Under the pieces are notes generated by a model, which was not told the origin of the DNA, made no database searches, and saw nothing but the letters and a program-made list of their open reading frames with translations. Positions 23,529 through 34,553 of a stretch of 60,000 nt of DNA are shown piece by piece. Numbering within the stretch: position 1 is the stretch's first letter; every line of letters starts with the position of its first letter. Location: NCBI RefSeq assembly GCF_910592395.1, contig NC_088322.1:14877431-14937430 (forward strand), written 5' to 3'. The position numbers and the translations under genes were made by a program. The DNA is from Lineus longissimus (Eukaryota > Nemertea > Pilidiophora > Heteronemertea > Lineidae).

Positions 23529-26500
23529 GTCATTTGTGTGGAAAAATTCGAACCTATGGATATATGGAACAAATGATATAGTCTGACCACTTGAAAACGA
23601 GGGCTCATTGGAATGACTCTGCTGTTCGTAATAGGAAAAGAGAACACTCATACCAAACAATTAATTTCTAGATTACGATATTGGAACCTGTACTTGGAAT
23701 GCAGAACGGACAGTGCTTCAATTAATTAGAACAAATACGTCAGAAATTTTATCAGCGAAAAGTACTATGTATAACACTCGAAATGAATTGTACGACAAAA
23801 CACAATTAATTTTCAACTCAACGACTCCAAGCATGTGCCTGTAGTACCATTCTGACAGTGTTCTTTAGATTAAATTTGAATGTGCTACAATAGTCGTTGA
23901 TTGAACAAGAACAAACATAACGGTGGGAGGGAATCCAGACTTTCCAAACAGCCCTAAGGTCACCTGACTGATTCGTGTTTGCATATGGTAATGAACGTCA
24001 CAGGTTAAACAATGTCAAACGTGATAAGTGGCTGTGAGTTTGTATGAACCCTTCAAAACTACTTCAGGTAGATTTCGAATATTTACTTTGATTTGATTCA
24101 TTTTCAAACCCGAGTAGAGGTGAGTTCATCTTCCAAACAAAATACTTCAACCAGTAGAAGCCTATCAAATATCTGCAAACAGCGCACCAATCGCAACCAA
24201 GGTAACAAAATATTCTCAAAAATCAGGGTAAAGAATCGTTAAGCCAATTGAATACGTACAATGTGCAACCAATCAGTAACAGTGAAAAACAAATATGCAA
24301 ACATTTGGTCTCATCTGGTTTAAGGGGCAAATGGAGCCCGTCATCTGATTGGAAGATTCAACACCAGACCATATATAGAATTGTAATCTCTGGATGAAGG
24401 CCTCATAAAATCCTCAAGAGGCCAGTTAACCTCAATCGATGGTGCTTGTTACTATCACTACCAGTAAGACCCTAATCGGACTTTGGGCCGGTGCCTTATT
24501 TAAGCAACCAATTCCGGAACTGAACCTCACGAGTGGGAATAACCCCTCCACCAGCAGACACAAGCGTGTGTATTGTTTGCCAACCAAATCCTTTCCCATA
24601 TTCCCCTTATCTTCTCTGAGATATTCACTGTTCATCGGGATCACAGTAATCTCTTCCATTTAAAACTGACAGAGCTGTTAGGCATAAGCGGCTTTGGGAC
24701 AGCATCCTGGGATCAAAACTTGATACGACAAGGTGATGACTTATCGTAAGAATCGCAGACCAAAGCACATCACAATTTCACCACTTGTCGCACATTTGGC
24801 AAGGATTTCAATAAATCGTGTTTTCATTCGCCCGTAAGCAAGATTGGCAGGTATCGTTCGCCAGTCGTGGGGGCTGACTGAATTATCACCTCCATTGGAA
24901 GTACTGTTCCTTCAGTAAGCCTTACAAATCGGGTTACAGGAGTGTCACGGGCCTGGAGTCAATGCTTCCAAGGCGCCGCGATTGACACAACACGTTTCGT
25001 ATGTTCTTAATGGCATCGTTTTTATCCTCTATTGAACCAAATTGTCAAAAGATGTGATCGATGAATTGGATGTATTCATGTCGTTGTGATGACTCGTTGT
25101 GAGTGAGTTCTCGGATCAAGTTCATCAAGGGTGCGACATCATAATGTGCTGGTGCCTTGTGGAAGGAGAGCCGCGTTGATACGTGACAAGTCGCCCATTA
25201 CTCACAGTCAAAGGGATGATGCGTTACGCAATAATCTATCCTAAGATTATTAGGTTGATTTCTCTTGGGTATACACCAATGTTTGTGCTTCTTTCAGCGA
25301 TTCTCAGGTTGTAGCGCTGATTGAGCAGATCACCTGAGTTCTACTGAAAGGTTTCAGCTTAGACTGGGGAATAAGTGAGAAGCGTTTTGAGAATATTGTC
25401 CATTAAAAACGCTGTATGATAACTTCAAAGCAGTTTTTTATTTTCGGGACAGTTTCAACATTGTAGCTAATGATTCATTTTTTTGGTGCTTGAGTGGATC
25501 GGAGAGCGTTCATATTTCAATGTCATGTATATCTTCCCAGGCTCTGTCAGTTGCAAGAGATCGCCAGCCATTTTGAAACCCCTAGACATCAACAATCCAT
25601 TCATTGGTTGGTATTCCTTAAGGGTATCCACCTTCCATTTTCTCAGGAAGTAATAAAGGCAATACCAACAACATCAACATCCCGGGACCTCGTATAACCG
25701 TTTTTGTATGTTTACACCAGGCTACTAGAGAACCTACATGTATATCTTGTCTGTCACTATTCGGTGCACGTCACTGTCGGCCATTTTGAAACCCTCTACA
25801 TTCGTAACATCAACGCAATTCAATCCAATCTGAGTCATTCAGCTCTTTGCAAGCTCGGGGCAACTTATTTGAAGTTTCGGGGAATTACGGGAAGATTCGA
25901 TATAACTTCTCTCACTACTAATTAGTCCCTGCGATCGTGTGATCTTTGTTTTGACGTCTGCAAGCCTGAGGACAGGTCCGCAGTAACGACAGGTCAGCAA
26001 TGAATAATTCGTTGTGTCATAATTGGTCGAAATGTTCTGCGAATTACACTTCAAGGGACGACTTGATAATGGATTGTAAGGTTAACATTAAATCTTTTTG
26101 ATATTTTGAATATAGCCCCGCACAAGTACGCCCTCAGAATGGACATGACTTGATCAGGATTCTCCGAAGAAGGTCGCGAAAGAAGCAGAACATTGGCAAG
26201 GCGGCGATAATGACACTCTTGCGTTTTGACTCTCGTAGGCGAAGACTTTGTCGGCGGATTGTTTTGCTTCTCTCAGAGCTACGTTAGGAAGTATTTCCAG
26301 CTCCAGCAAACTCACAAACTTTGAGGTTTCACACACGTAGATTGTTAGGAAATCCGTCCCCGGAATCTGTCTCGAAACTGCCACAGACTCCAACAAAGTG
26401 TATTGCTATACAGCATCAGACATATCGGGCTTCAAATGACATTCCAGCTTGTCTAAAGTGAGACTGACACACTACGCGAGCGTCTTAAACACGGTGAGCT

Positions 26501-29257
26501 CAAAACGGTGAGGTTAAACACGCAGCCCAGACTGGCATATGGTTTCAAAACCAAAAGCAGACATTCACCATCAATAGTCTGATCTTAACTTTTCTTTAGC
26601 AAAAACCTTACCCGGGCGCAAACTGAGGAAATGGTAAGGTGAATTCTTTCTTCGCCGATATCATGGATAAAGAGTGCGAATGCCAATAACCTTGCAGGTC
26701 GCAAAGCACACGGCTGACTTCACTCTTCTTGGTTAAGTTTTCTTTCAAGTGAATTTATATGTAAAAAGAGCATCATATATTTCAAACTAACTTCTTCGGG
26801 CGGATTGGGTTACAAAAAAACCCAGTGGGTCTTGAATATCTTTATATGACTTGTTCATAAGGTGAATATGAATCCCCTCAAATGTCTTGTGTGACGCAGG
26901 ATCTGCCCCGATAAGGGTGTAGGGTTACCATGCTCTCATGTAAGCCAAGGCCATGTAGCCTTTGATGCCTACATTGAGGCTGGCATCTAACCTATCAATG
27001 TCATGCTCTTTCAAAGACTTTGTTATGCTGAGGTGAGTGCCCTTGCTCACATCTCACCAATTTCCGAACAAGATTAAAGTTGTGACGGAAACGAACCACA
27101 AAATTAGCCTTCTGATTACATAATTTTAAAAAGACTATTTATTGTTGGTTCACTAATCACACTGTCTCGGTCAGGCATGATTGCGTGCATCTGATTGGAC
27201 AATGCGGCTGGTCGACCCTAATGCTATTTGATGTTGACACCAGTATTCATCCATTACACCACGTACATGTAAGGATTGACTACATGTATACATGCTTCCC
27301 GAAATTGGTGGCTTGCATTGGAACTAACTTTTCCCCCCTTGTCCGTCATTAAAGGCATTCAAGTGTGTTGGTCAACCATGACTATCTCCTTTGTCCCTCC
27401 ACCATAAGGCCTAGTTTCCCCTTATGACATCACTATTTCGGACACTCAGCGCCCCATTTCTGGAAAGTTGTATAGGCAGCACCATTTTGGCTAAATCATG
27501 AAATCCTAAAGTAATTACAACTCCTTCAAAGTTAAGTGAATGCCCGGCATATAAAACATAGGCTGTTTTCTTGAAAACAAAGAACATACTCCTAGCCTCG
27601 AAGGAGATATAATTGCTGTAGGATTTCCTACAGAAGTTCGATCCAAAATGGTGGCACCTATGGTAAACCTTTAACAACTTCTTCCGCGTTTAGCAAGTTG
27701 TCAAAGTATAACACGGTCCCTCTTCTACCTTCTGGGAGCGGCTGTGTACGAAGATTTGCCTTAACGATAACATATTGCTAGACAGCCATTTCCCCGCCCT
27801 CACCAGCGTCTGGCCCTGCGTCTAGCTCGAGACTTGATCGGCCAATTGACTATTGATCCCCGATACCAACGAGACAAGTTGCCGGTAGCCGATTAAGTCT
27901 TAATAATTGATATTCTTCCAATCTGACACAAGAGGGGAGTAGGTGCCAAGTCCGGCCATGCAATGAGCACTTGACAGTGTGATGTTGGCCAAGTTAAGAT
28001 AACGTGCAGTCATGATCGACAGTCCGGGATATACCAGTTACAACTGCCATGACTGCTTTCGTCTAGCAATAACTCAGTAACAAGTTGATTCCGTAGGAAA
28101 ACTATAGTGGCGACAGTATCAAGTGCAATATTGCCCGCGGTGTTTCTTTGGTCGATGCGTCGTACCGAGGAAAACAAATTAAAGTCTGCCTACGCTGGCT
28201 AAATCAATGACATTTCAACCACTTTCTCCAGATTATCACGATATGATGGCGGCATAAAGTCACTACTTAGCAAACTTCAAGATTTTGTCCAAATGAAAAC
28301 AGAAACCTTGCTTGGCATGAATATGGCAGCATTGCCTAAAACACACATTTTTTGATCCTGATTCAATGATAACCATCAATTAACAGTACAGTGAGGACTC
28401 TTCTTTCAACTGAGAATAGTTGCCAATCAGCATCTGAATGACGAGCTCGATTGTCACTGGTTGTAAGTATTTGCAATCAACCAATCAAATGAGAGATAAC
28501 AATCAGGATTGCCATTGCCTTCTGGAGAAGGAAGGCGTTAATTTTCGATTTGCAGCGGGTGCTCTTTCAGGAAGACTGCAGACACTCGGGTCCAAAACAA
28601 TTTTGCAGTACAAGGGTATGTGGTGTCCTTAATAATATACCACTGACACCAGTGACCTTGATCAGGGATCATTTTCTCACTTGGGCAGATTGCCTTCACA
28701 GTTAGAACACCTGCGATATGACGTAGAGTCACGTGACGCTACTTGACCAATCGGATTTTGCTACTTTTTCCAAGTCTCAAAGGAATAGGCCAAGGTCATG
28801 TGCAAATATTGAGCTCAGTGGAGACCATTAGTGAATTTTGGTGGGAATTCGGGCATGCACTACACTAAATATCGTCAAAAATAAGCCATGGGCAGTCAGT
28901 TGTCTTGATTTTACTGAAAAGAAAACAATTGTTTTTATCAGAGATCGGTCTTTGAAAAGAAACAATATCAGAACGAGGGACCTTGAATATTTCTTTGGCG
29001 AGCAGAGAAAGCTTCAATGAATTTTTCGATCAAACCAAACGCACTTGCCTTAGGTTACACAGCAGCACCATTTCATGTTTTATGCGAATTTGACATGACG
29101 TAAAGCCTTCTACCCCATTGGTAAAGAGACATGGCCTTTGATTGGTTATCACTGTTGCCCGTTTAAGTTAATGAAAACAAGACCTTTGTCACTGACACCA
29201 ATTTTCATCGATATCAGGAAGTATTCTTTTTGGCCATTATCAACTGGAAATCATTGG

Positions 29258-29320
29258 TCAAATACAGTCATATGACCTTGTACCGATTGATCAAATACAG
29301 TCACCTGACCTTCTAGAAGC
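29258..29320. repeat. Two tandem 33-bp units
   Basis: TCAAATACAGTCA followed by a TGACCTT half-site occurs at 29258 and again at 29291. Confidence 0.7.
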
Positions 29321-29713
29321 GACTGCAGGCGACAGAGTGTTATTCATCCCATCATACGAAAGTTTTCATATCGGTTCAATAAGAAACAATTCCTTTGTAA
29401 CAACAGACATACAAATTATATGTTTTCGAGGATTAAGAAACAAATAACACCCTCCAGCACCCCAGTATCACGCGTCAAACAGGCACGTTAATTAGAAACC
29501 TCGGTCCGTATTCTATAACGACCCTATCTTCCTCATTTTGTATGCAACCGGTTGGCCAACATCCTTTACGGTTTTGTTGGTATACTTTATATAGGGTTGA
29601 AGAGGTTGGTGGATATTGCTTTTTGGTTACTTCAAGACAAATAACATTGTTTGATGATGGGTAAACATCAATATTCGCCCAGCAAAGGATGTTGGCGGGT
29701 TGGTCAGGATTGG

Positions 29714-29760
29714 TGACCTTGAGCATGACCTTGACCTTCGACCTTGACCTTGATCTGACC
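29714..29760. promoter_or_regulatory. Dense array of nuclear-receptor half-sites (TGACCTT)
   Basis: TGACCTT at 29714, 29726, 29732 and 29745, a CGACCTT variant at 29739, and a further TGACC at 29756: five half-sites in 38 bp, all in the same direction. On the minus strand several read TCAAGGTCA, the ERR/FTZ-F1-type element. Start spacings are 12, 6, 7 and 6 bp, so the array could also be a simple hexamer repeat. Confidence 0.5.
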
Positions 29761-30169
29761 AATAATAGGCCTTTCCCCATATCGAATCCTGGTGATAATA
29801 TTTTGGTGCTCGAACCAGACTTAACGAAAGGTCAACCGGCTTTCGATAAAGTCGGCCGTGGGGGAATTTGTCACAATGAACGGACAAGGTCTGGTGCTAC
29901 AGAGAGAATGATATTACAATCAGAGAGAGGACATTTAGAAAGGACTTTTTCGACCTGGTAAAATAAAGACAGAATGTTCCTGTAGACAAAACCAAAGAAC
30001 ATAGCCATCGGTGTAGTTAATCGAACTGACTGGAGGTTCTAGAGTCTTGGTCGACCTTCGCTCTGAGAATCACCTATTTGACACTGTACGACCTCATGGC
30101 AAATGAGAGTACCTATGGGATGAGTTAAGTATGAGATATCACTCCTGCTTGTCGGTAATGAAAAATGAT

Positions 30170-30391
30170 ATGCTTTCACCGACAGCGTTAATGAAAATAA
30201 TTGGAAAGATCTAAATTATTCTATCAGTTTAGCTTCGGCACTTGGAACTGTGACCTTGGCTTGTGCGTGACTCAATGAATGATGATTGAAATAATCATAA
30301 CGTCTCACTTGTCCATGCGGCTGTCATTGGCTTCAAATAGATGCTTTTACTAACAGTGTTGATGAAAATAATTAGAAATGTCTAAATTATT
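30170..30391. repeat. Pair of 51-bp direct repeats, 171 bp apart
   Basis: 30170-30220 and 30341-30391 align without gaps at about 80-85% identity, sharing ATGAAAATAATT and TCTAAATTATT. Confidence 0.75.
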
Positions 30392-31510
30392 ACAAACATA
30401 CGATAAATACTTTGCCACAAGTGCAAAAGTCTCCGTCAGTGGAATCTGTGTATTTGCTCGAAGAAGATATAAGAAAAACCTTTCACAAAGTAAATCTCCC
30501 TTACTAAAGATAAGCAAACCGGACTACAACCCTGGTTACAAGTCCCCTACAAGTAAAGTACTCGAAAGATCTTCTGAAATTCCAAAACCCTCAGGTTAAT
30601 CAAAGTGTACAATATAGATAGATCATTTAGCCTAGAGCTAAAGAACTTATCTACCGAAAGATATGAATATGCTTTTCGACATACCATTGGCTTCAAGAAG
30701 ACTGTGATGAAACAAGGCAAACAGGAGGTCAACAATATTTGCATGAATCGCAGACGCCCTTTGAAATGCCATACACAGCATAATTGGCCCTGACTATTCA
30801 GGAGGATGACTGCCTTTCGCCCCGTAATACTACAGAGAGAGCACTTTTCAAGAAGCCAGCATCAATTATAACTGATTAGGCGGAGCGTTCCTGAGCGATT
30901 ATTTCGACTCGGATTATGCATCATTGGATCCGCTAAATAAAAGATATCAGTTTTCCCTTAATTAAAATATGTCATGTCTATTTCATTGAAATGAGAAACG
31001 CGCGCTTACTCCGTAACACACCTGCAAGTTACAAAGTTGAAGCTAAACAACTCGGCTTCAGGATTTACTGCGTTGTTTTCGCATTAAACTTAGAAACAAT
31101 CCTTGATTAGAAACGAAATAATCCAGAAAATTGAGTCAGATGTGATGATAGCTTGTTGTGTCGGAAGTGCAATTACTTTTTTCCAGAAGCAAGAGAAACA
31201 GGAATTTAAATCAATTCATTTAAATTCATTCAGATTTGTTCAGATCTGAAATCTGCTCCGATGAAGCACGAAGAAGGGCTTTTGATTGGCCAAGAACGAC
31301 AGAAGGTCATGGAACAAAGAGTAAATATTCTACATTGATAGACTTGTTAGGTGTAGTGAAGAGTAATTTAGTAATGATCATGATAGAATGACATGTGATA
31401 TCAAGTGATATAAACGACCAGGGTGATTAAAAAAGGGTCAAACATCAAAGTCAGTCATGGCCGGAAGCCGTCGATGTCATACCTTTCCCGAGGTGAATGG
31501 AGGTCATTCT

Positions 31511-31571
31511 CTGATTGGTGTCAACACTAGCATCCGCCAAAGGAGGCTAAGGGAGAAGTTGTTCCAATCAG
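31511..31571. repeat. Imperfect hairpin bounded by CTGATTGG and CCAATCAG
   Basis: CTGATTGGTGTCAAC on the left pairs imperfectly with GTTGTTCCAATCAG on the right, across 61 bp. Confidence 0.55.
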
Positions 31572-33108
31572 CGAAAGGACGGTAAAAAGCAGGAGTCTTT
31601 GATTATCTTTTTGATTTATTGTTGTCATGTCACGAGGGTCTTTGTTTCCGTTTTTGATAACAACCTTGGGTGCTAATTAACGTCTAACATAGTACCATTA
31701 GTTACCGCCTGGTGGCGTATTTGCCACAAAGGGACAGAATTCTGGAACATTTTTTTTTCGTTTCCGCAATACACTCTCCCTCAAACATGACTTTCAGAGA
31801 ATATTTTTTCAAGTTAGGCTTTGTATTGCTATTGAACTCAACAACATGTTTTCGAGAAGCACTCCTCTCCCAAGGTAACCTGGATATCATGCCCTCAGAA
31901 CACGACATGTTTTTCAAGAAGCATTTCTTTTCTAATTAGGTAACCTGGATGATCAACAACAACTGCTCAAACATCATAATCCGCACGATCGGGTAAGACG
32001 CTGCATCGCTAGTGATCCTTCAAGTTGGATTGGTTTCCGATGTTGAGCAAGAAAAGGATAGTTCTGTCGTGTGAGATTGAAAAAAATTCTGTAAAACGTT
32101 CGTCCGCACCTCGGTGCACTTTTGACCTGTAGAGAACGTCAGAAGAGATTGTAGAACAGACTTTCCGCAATACAAGGAGCAGTGCTGATGTTACGGGTTG
32201 GACACTGCTGCACCACACTGAACTTCCAGCGGTATTGCCTCCGTAGCCTTCGCCAGCTGAACAATGTCAACGGATTGATCATGAGGATCAAGATGTGTTG
32301 CACTGGTAATCCCTCATGTCAGTGATATCGGCCCAGATTACCTTCTCCTCAAATTTACCCTATCGGTGTTTTTGTTTTTTTGCCTTTGATTTCGTTTACA
32401 GCCATGGTTGATGACACACCATTCTCGCTGGACATCGGATACGCATGGAAGGAAATCGATTAGGCTTGAAGGGTAGTGAGTAATCCTTGCAATGACTATG
32501 GGGGCGCACACCCGTTTCGTTGCCGATCAAGTCTTTGTTAATGTTAACCGTAAATGTCTCTCATTTCGGTTCTGGTTTCACAGAAAAAAGATTTTGCCTC
32601 AAGTAAAATGAGCATCGGATATCGCTCTACGCACTGAGTTTAAGCGTTTGTTCGTCAAAATTGGATATTTTGTTCGAATTTTATACTTACGACATTTTAC
32701 CCAATTTATACGATGGTTACTCTGAAGCGTCTTCAAGGCCACTCTCGACTACCACAAGTTCCATAAACATTGATAAAGAGATCCCAGAATAATGAACCAC
32801 AATAAGATTGAGCTTGATCGTGGCCATTACCCAGTCTTATCCCGCACAATATACCATCACCAGACTCTAACCAATTAATGTCGCCATAAAGTAGCTTTTC
32901 ACCGCCATTTGTTTTACTTTCGTTAGGGTAACACTGGCGGAGATATTCAATTTGGTGGAGGCTGATTATTTCTCCTGACTCTTAAGTAATTGGTATGGGT
33001 CTGTCAAAGTCCGTTTGGGGTCTCCAGAGCCAGGACAAACTGTCAGGATTAATGTGATTCGGAGTTCATAACAATTTGGGATCATTCGTAATTGTTTGGT
33101 GGACGAAG

Positions 33109-33118
33109 TCTCGCGAGA
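33109..33118. promoter_or_regulatory. TCTCGCGAGA element
   Basis: Exact palindromic decamer known from animal promoters (bound by BANP in vertebrates). A second exact copy lies at 38635-38644. No gene start was found beside this one. Confidence 0.4.
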
Positions 33119-33482
33119 ATGAATAAGATCACGTGAGGTTTCGCGTAATTTACTGATACCTGATACAGAATCCATTTCAATGAATAAGATGACGAAGGAA
33201 TTTATTTTCATCAGTGATGTTAGAAACGTAATTCTGGCCAACTTAACAAGTTTACCTTTGAATCTTTTTTACTACAAATATTTTCAACTAAAACTTAACG
33301 TTAAACGGAGGACTGGATGATGCTGAAAACTGATTGGCTGCGAGGTACATGCACAGCAAACAGGAGCATAGCCAAAGCGCCAGTGAGCGCCAAAGAGAGC
33401 GCTGACATTGCAGCAAACAAGATATCCGGTCAATCGTCTGTGCTGCCACTTGTTGTATTAAACCACTAACTGCTGACAGAAC

Positions 33483-33555
33483 GGGTCGTTGGTCTAGTGG
33501 TACGATTCTCGCTTAGGCTTCGAGAGGTCCCGGGTTCGACCCCCGTGTAATACCC
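33483..33555 (+). pseudogene. tRNA-Pro(AGG)-like pseudogene, copy 1
   Basis: 73 nt resembling eukaryotic tRNA-Pro through the D arm, anticodon arm (CTCGC-TTAGGCT-TCGAG, anticodon AGG) and the start of the T arm, with B box GGTTCGACCCC. The last anticodon-stem pair is lost, and the acceptor pairs at only about five of seven positions (GGGT/ACCC intact). A Pol III terminator-like run of seven T follows directly. It may be transcribed but is unlikely to be a good tRNA; it could be a SINE head. Confidence 0.7.
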
Positions 33556-33634
33556 TTTTTTTAATAAGCTGACCAAACGTCTGTGCTGCCACTTGTTGTA
33601 TTAATTCACTAGTAACAAAAATTACTGATAGAAC

Positions 33635-33707
33635 GGCTCGTTGGTCTAGTGGTACGATACTCGCCTGGGCTGCGAGAGGTCCCGGGTTCAACCCCCGTGT
33701 TATACCC
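33635..33707 (+). pseudogene. tRNA-Pro-like pseudogene, copy 2
   Basis: 73 nt. The 5' half matches tRNA-Pro (GGCTCGTTGGTCTAG), and the anticodon stem is intact (CTCGC/GCGAG), but the loop CTGGGCT gives anticodon GGG, not normally used for Pro in eukaryotes. The 3' acceptor half (TTATACCC) does not pair with GGCTCGT. A T run follows. Confidence 0.7.
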
Positions 33708-33933
33708 TTTTTTAATAAGCTGGCCAAACGTCTGTGCTCCCACATGTTGTATCAACTTTTTACACTGCGGGGATCTGGGGAGGAAATATGGCTTGTTTCC
33801 CATTCTCCCCGGATGCAATCAATCTTCTAATGAAGGATACTCTTTTCCCACGTTTTTATTTCCATTTTTATCGTCACGAGCTTGCAATTAATATCTCGAT
33901 CATCACTAGCATCATGAGTTTGAGCTCAACCTT

Positions 33934-34553
33934 AGGCAGTGGGCCCTTGGTGCTTGTCGTCGAGAGCACAGTGAGATGTTAGGTCAGTCCAAGGCAGTAG
34001 GCCCTGGTGTGCATGTCGTCTAGAGCACAGTGAGATGTTAGGTCAGTCCAAGGCAGTAGGCCCTGTGTGCATGTCGTCTAGAGCACAGTGAGATGTTAGG
34101 TCAGTCCAAGGCAGTAGGCCCTGGTGTGCATGTCGTCTAGAGCACAGTGAGATGTTAGGTCAGTCCAAGGCAGATGGCCCTGGTGTGCGTGTCGTCTAGA
34201 GCACAGTGAGATGTTAGGTCAGTCCAAGGCAGATGGCCCTGGTGTGCATGTCGTCTAGAGCACAGTGAGATGTCAGGTTAGTCCAAGGCAGATGGCCCTG
34301 GTGTGCATGTCGTCTAGAGCACAGTGAGATGTTAGGTCAGTCCAAGGCAGTAGGCCCTGGTGTGCATGTCGTCTAGAGCACAGTGAGATGTTAGGTCAGT
34401 CCAAGGCAGATGGCCCTGGTGTGCATGTCGTCTAGAGCACAGTGAGATGTTAGGTCAGTCCAAGGCAGTTGGCCCAGATAACTTTTGTGGAAGAGACAAG
34501 GCTGTGAATGTCTTCCAGAACATTGTGAGGTGCTAGCTCAGACCAAGAGAGTA
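33934..34553. repeat. Minisatellite, nine units of 58/59 bp plus degenerate tail
   Basis: Units begin AGGCAG at 33934, 33992, 34051, 34109, 34168, 34227, 34286, 34345 and 34404, with a partial unit at 34463. Two unit types alternate irregularly (AGGCAGTAGGCCCTG and AGGCAGATGGCCCTG). Each unit carries GTTAGGTCAGTCCA or a close variant. A diverged unit is visible at about 34500-34553. Confidence 0.95.

Larger units (their letters stand above)
16399..33434. other. Long gene-free stretch with scattered repeats
   Basis: No protein family recognised. The longest open frames (17578-18027, 149 codons; 20401-20904, 167 codons, both +) are within what chance gives in 60 kb and show no motifs. Contents listed separately: degenerate tandem repeat (17.0-17.5 kb), direct repeats (21.6, 29.3 and 30.2 kb), hairpins (23.5 and 31.5 kb), half-site array (29.7 kb), and TCTCGCGAGA (33.1 kb). 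A YY1-like GCCGCCATCTTG beside a CCAAT core occurs at 21963-21991. Confidence 0.5.
33435..33760 (+). repeat. Tandem repeat of about 150 bp carrying tRNA-Pro-like units
   Basis: The flank CGTCTGTGCTGCCACTTGTT starts at 33435 and 33578, and with changes at 33729. Between these lie the two tRNA-Pro-like blocks, each followed by a T run. The first period is 9 bp shorter than the second because of a small indel before the second block. Confidence 0.85.

Noticed and set aside
25524-25815. Possible repeat of CATGTATATCTT...GCCATTTTGAAACCC at about 25524 and 25738
   Set aside because: Only short patches align; too weak to call a repeat.
33483-33707. Two functional tRNA-Pro genes
   Set aside because: Acceptor stems do not pair properly, and copy 2 has an improbable anticodon.
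33934-34475. CRISPR-like array
   Set aside because: Units are contiguous with no unique spacers, and the DNA is animal nuclear; it is a minisatellite.
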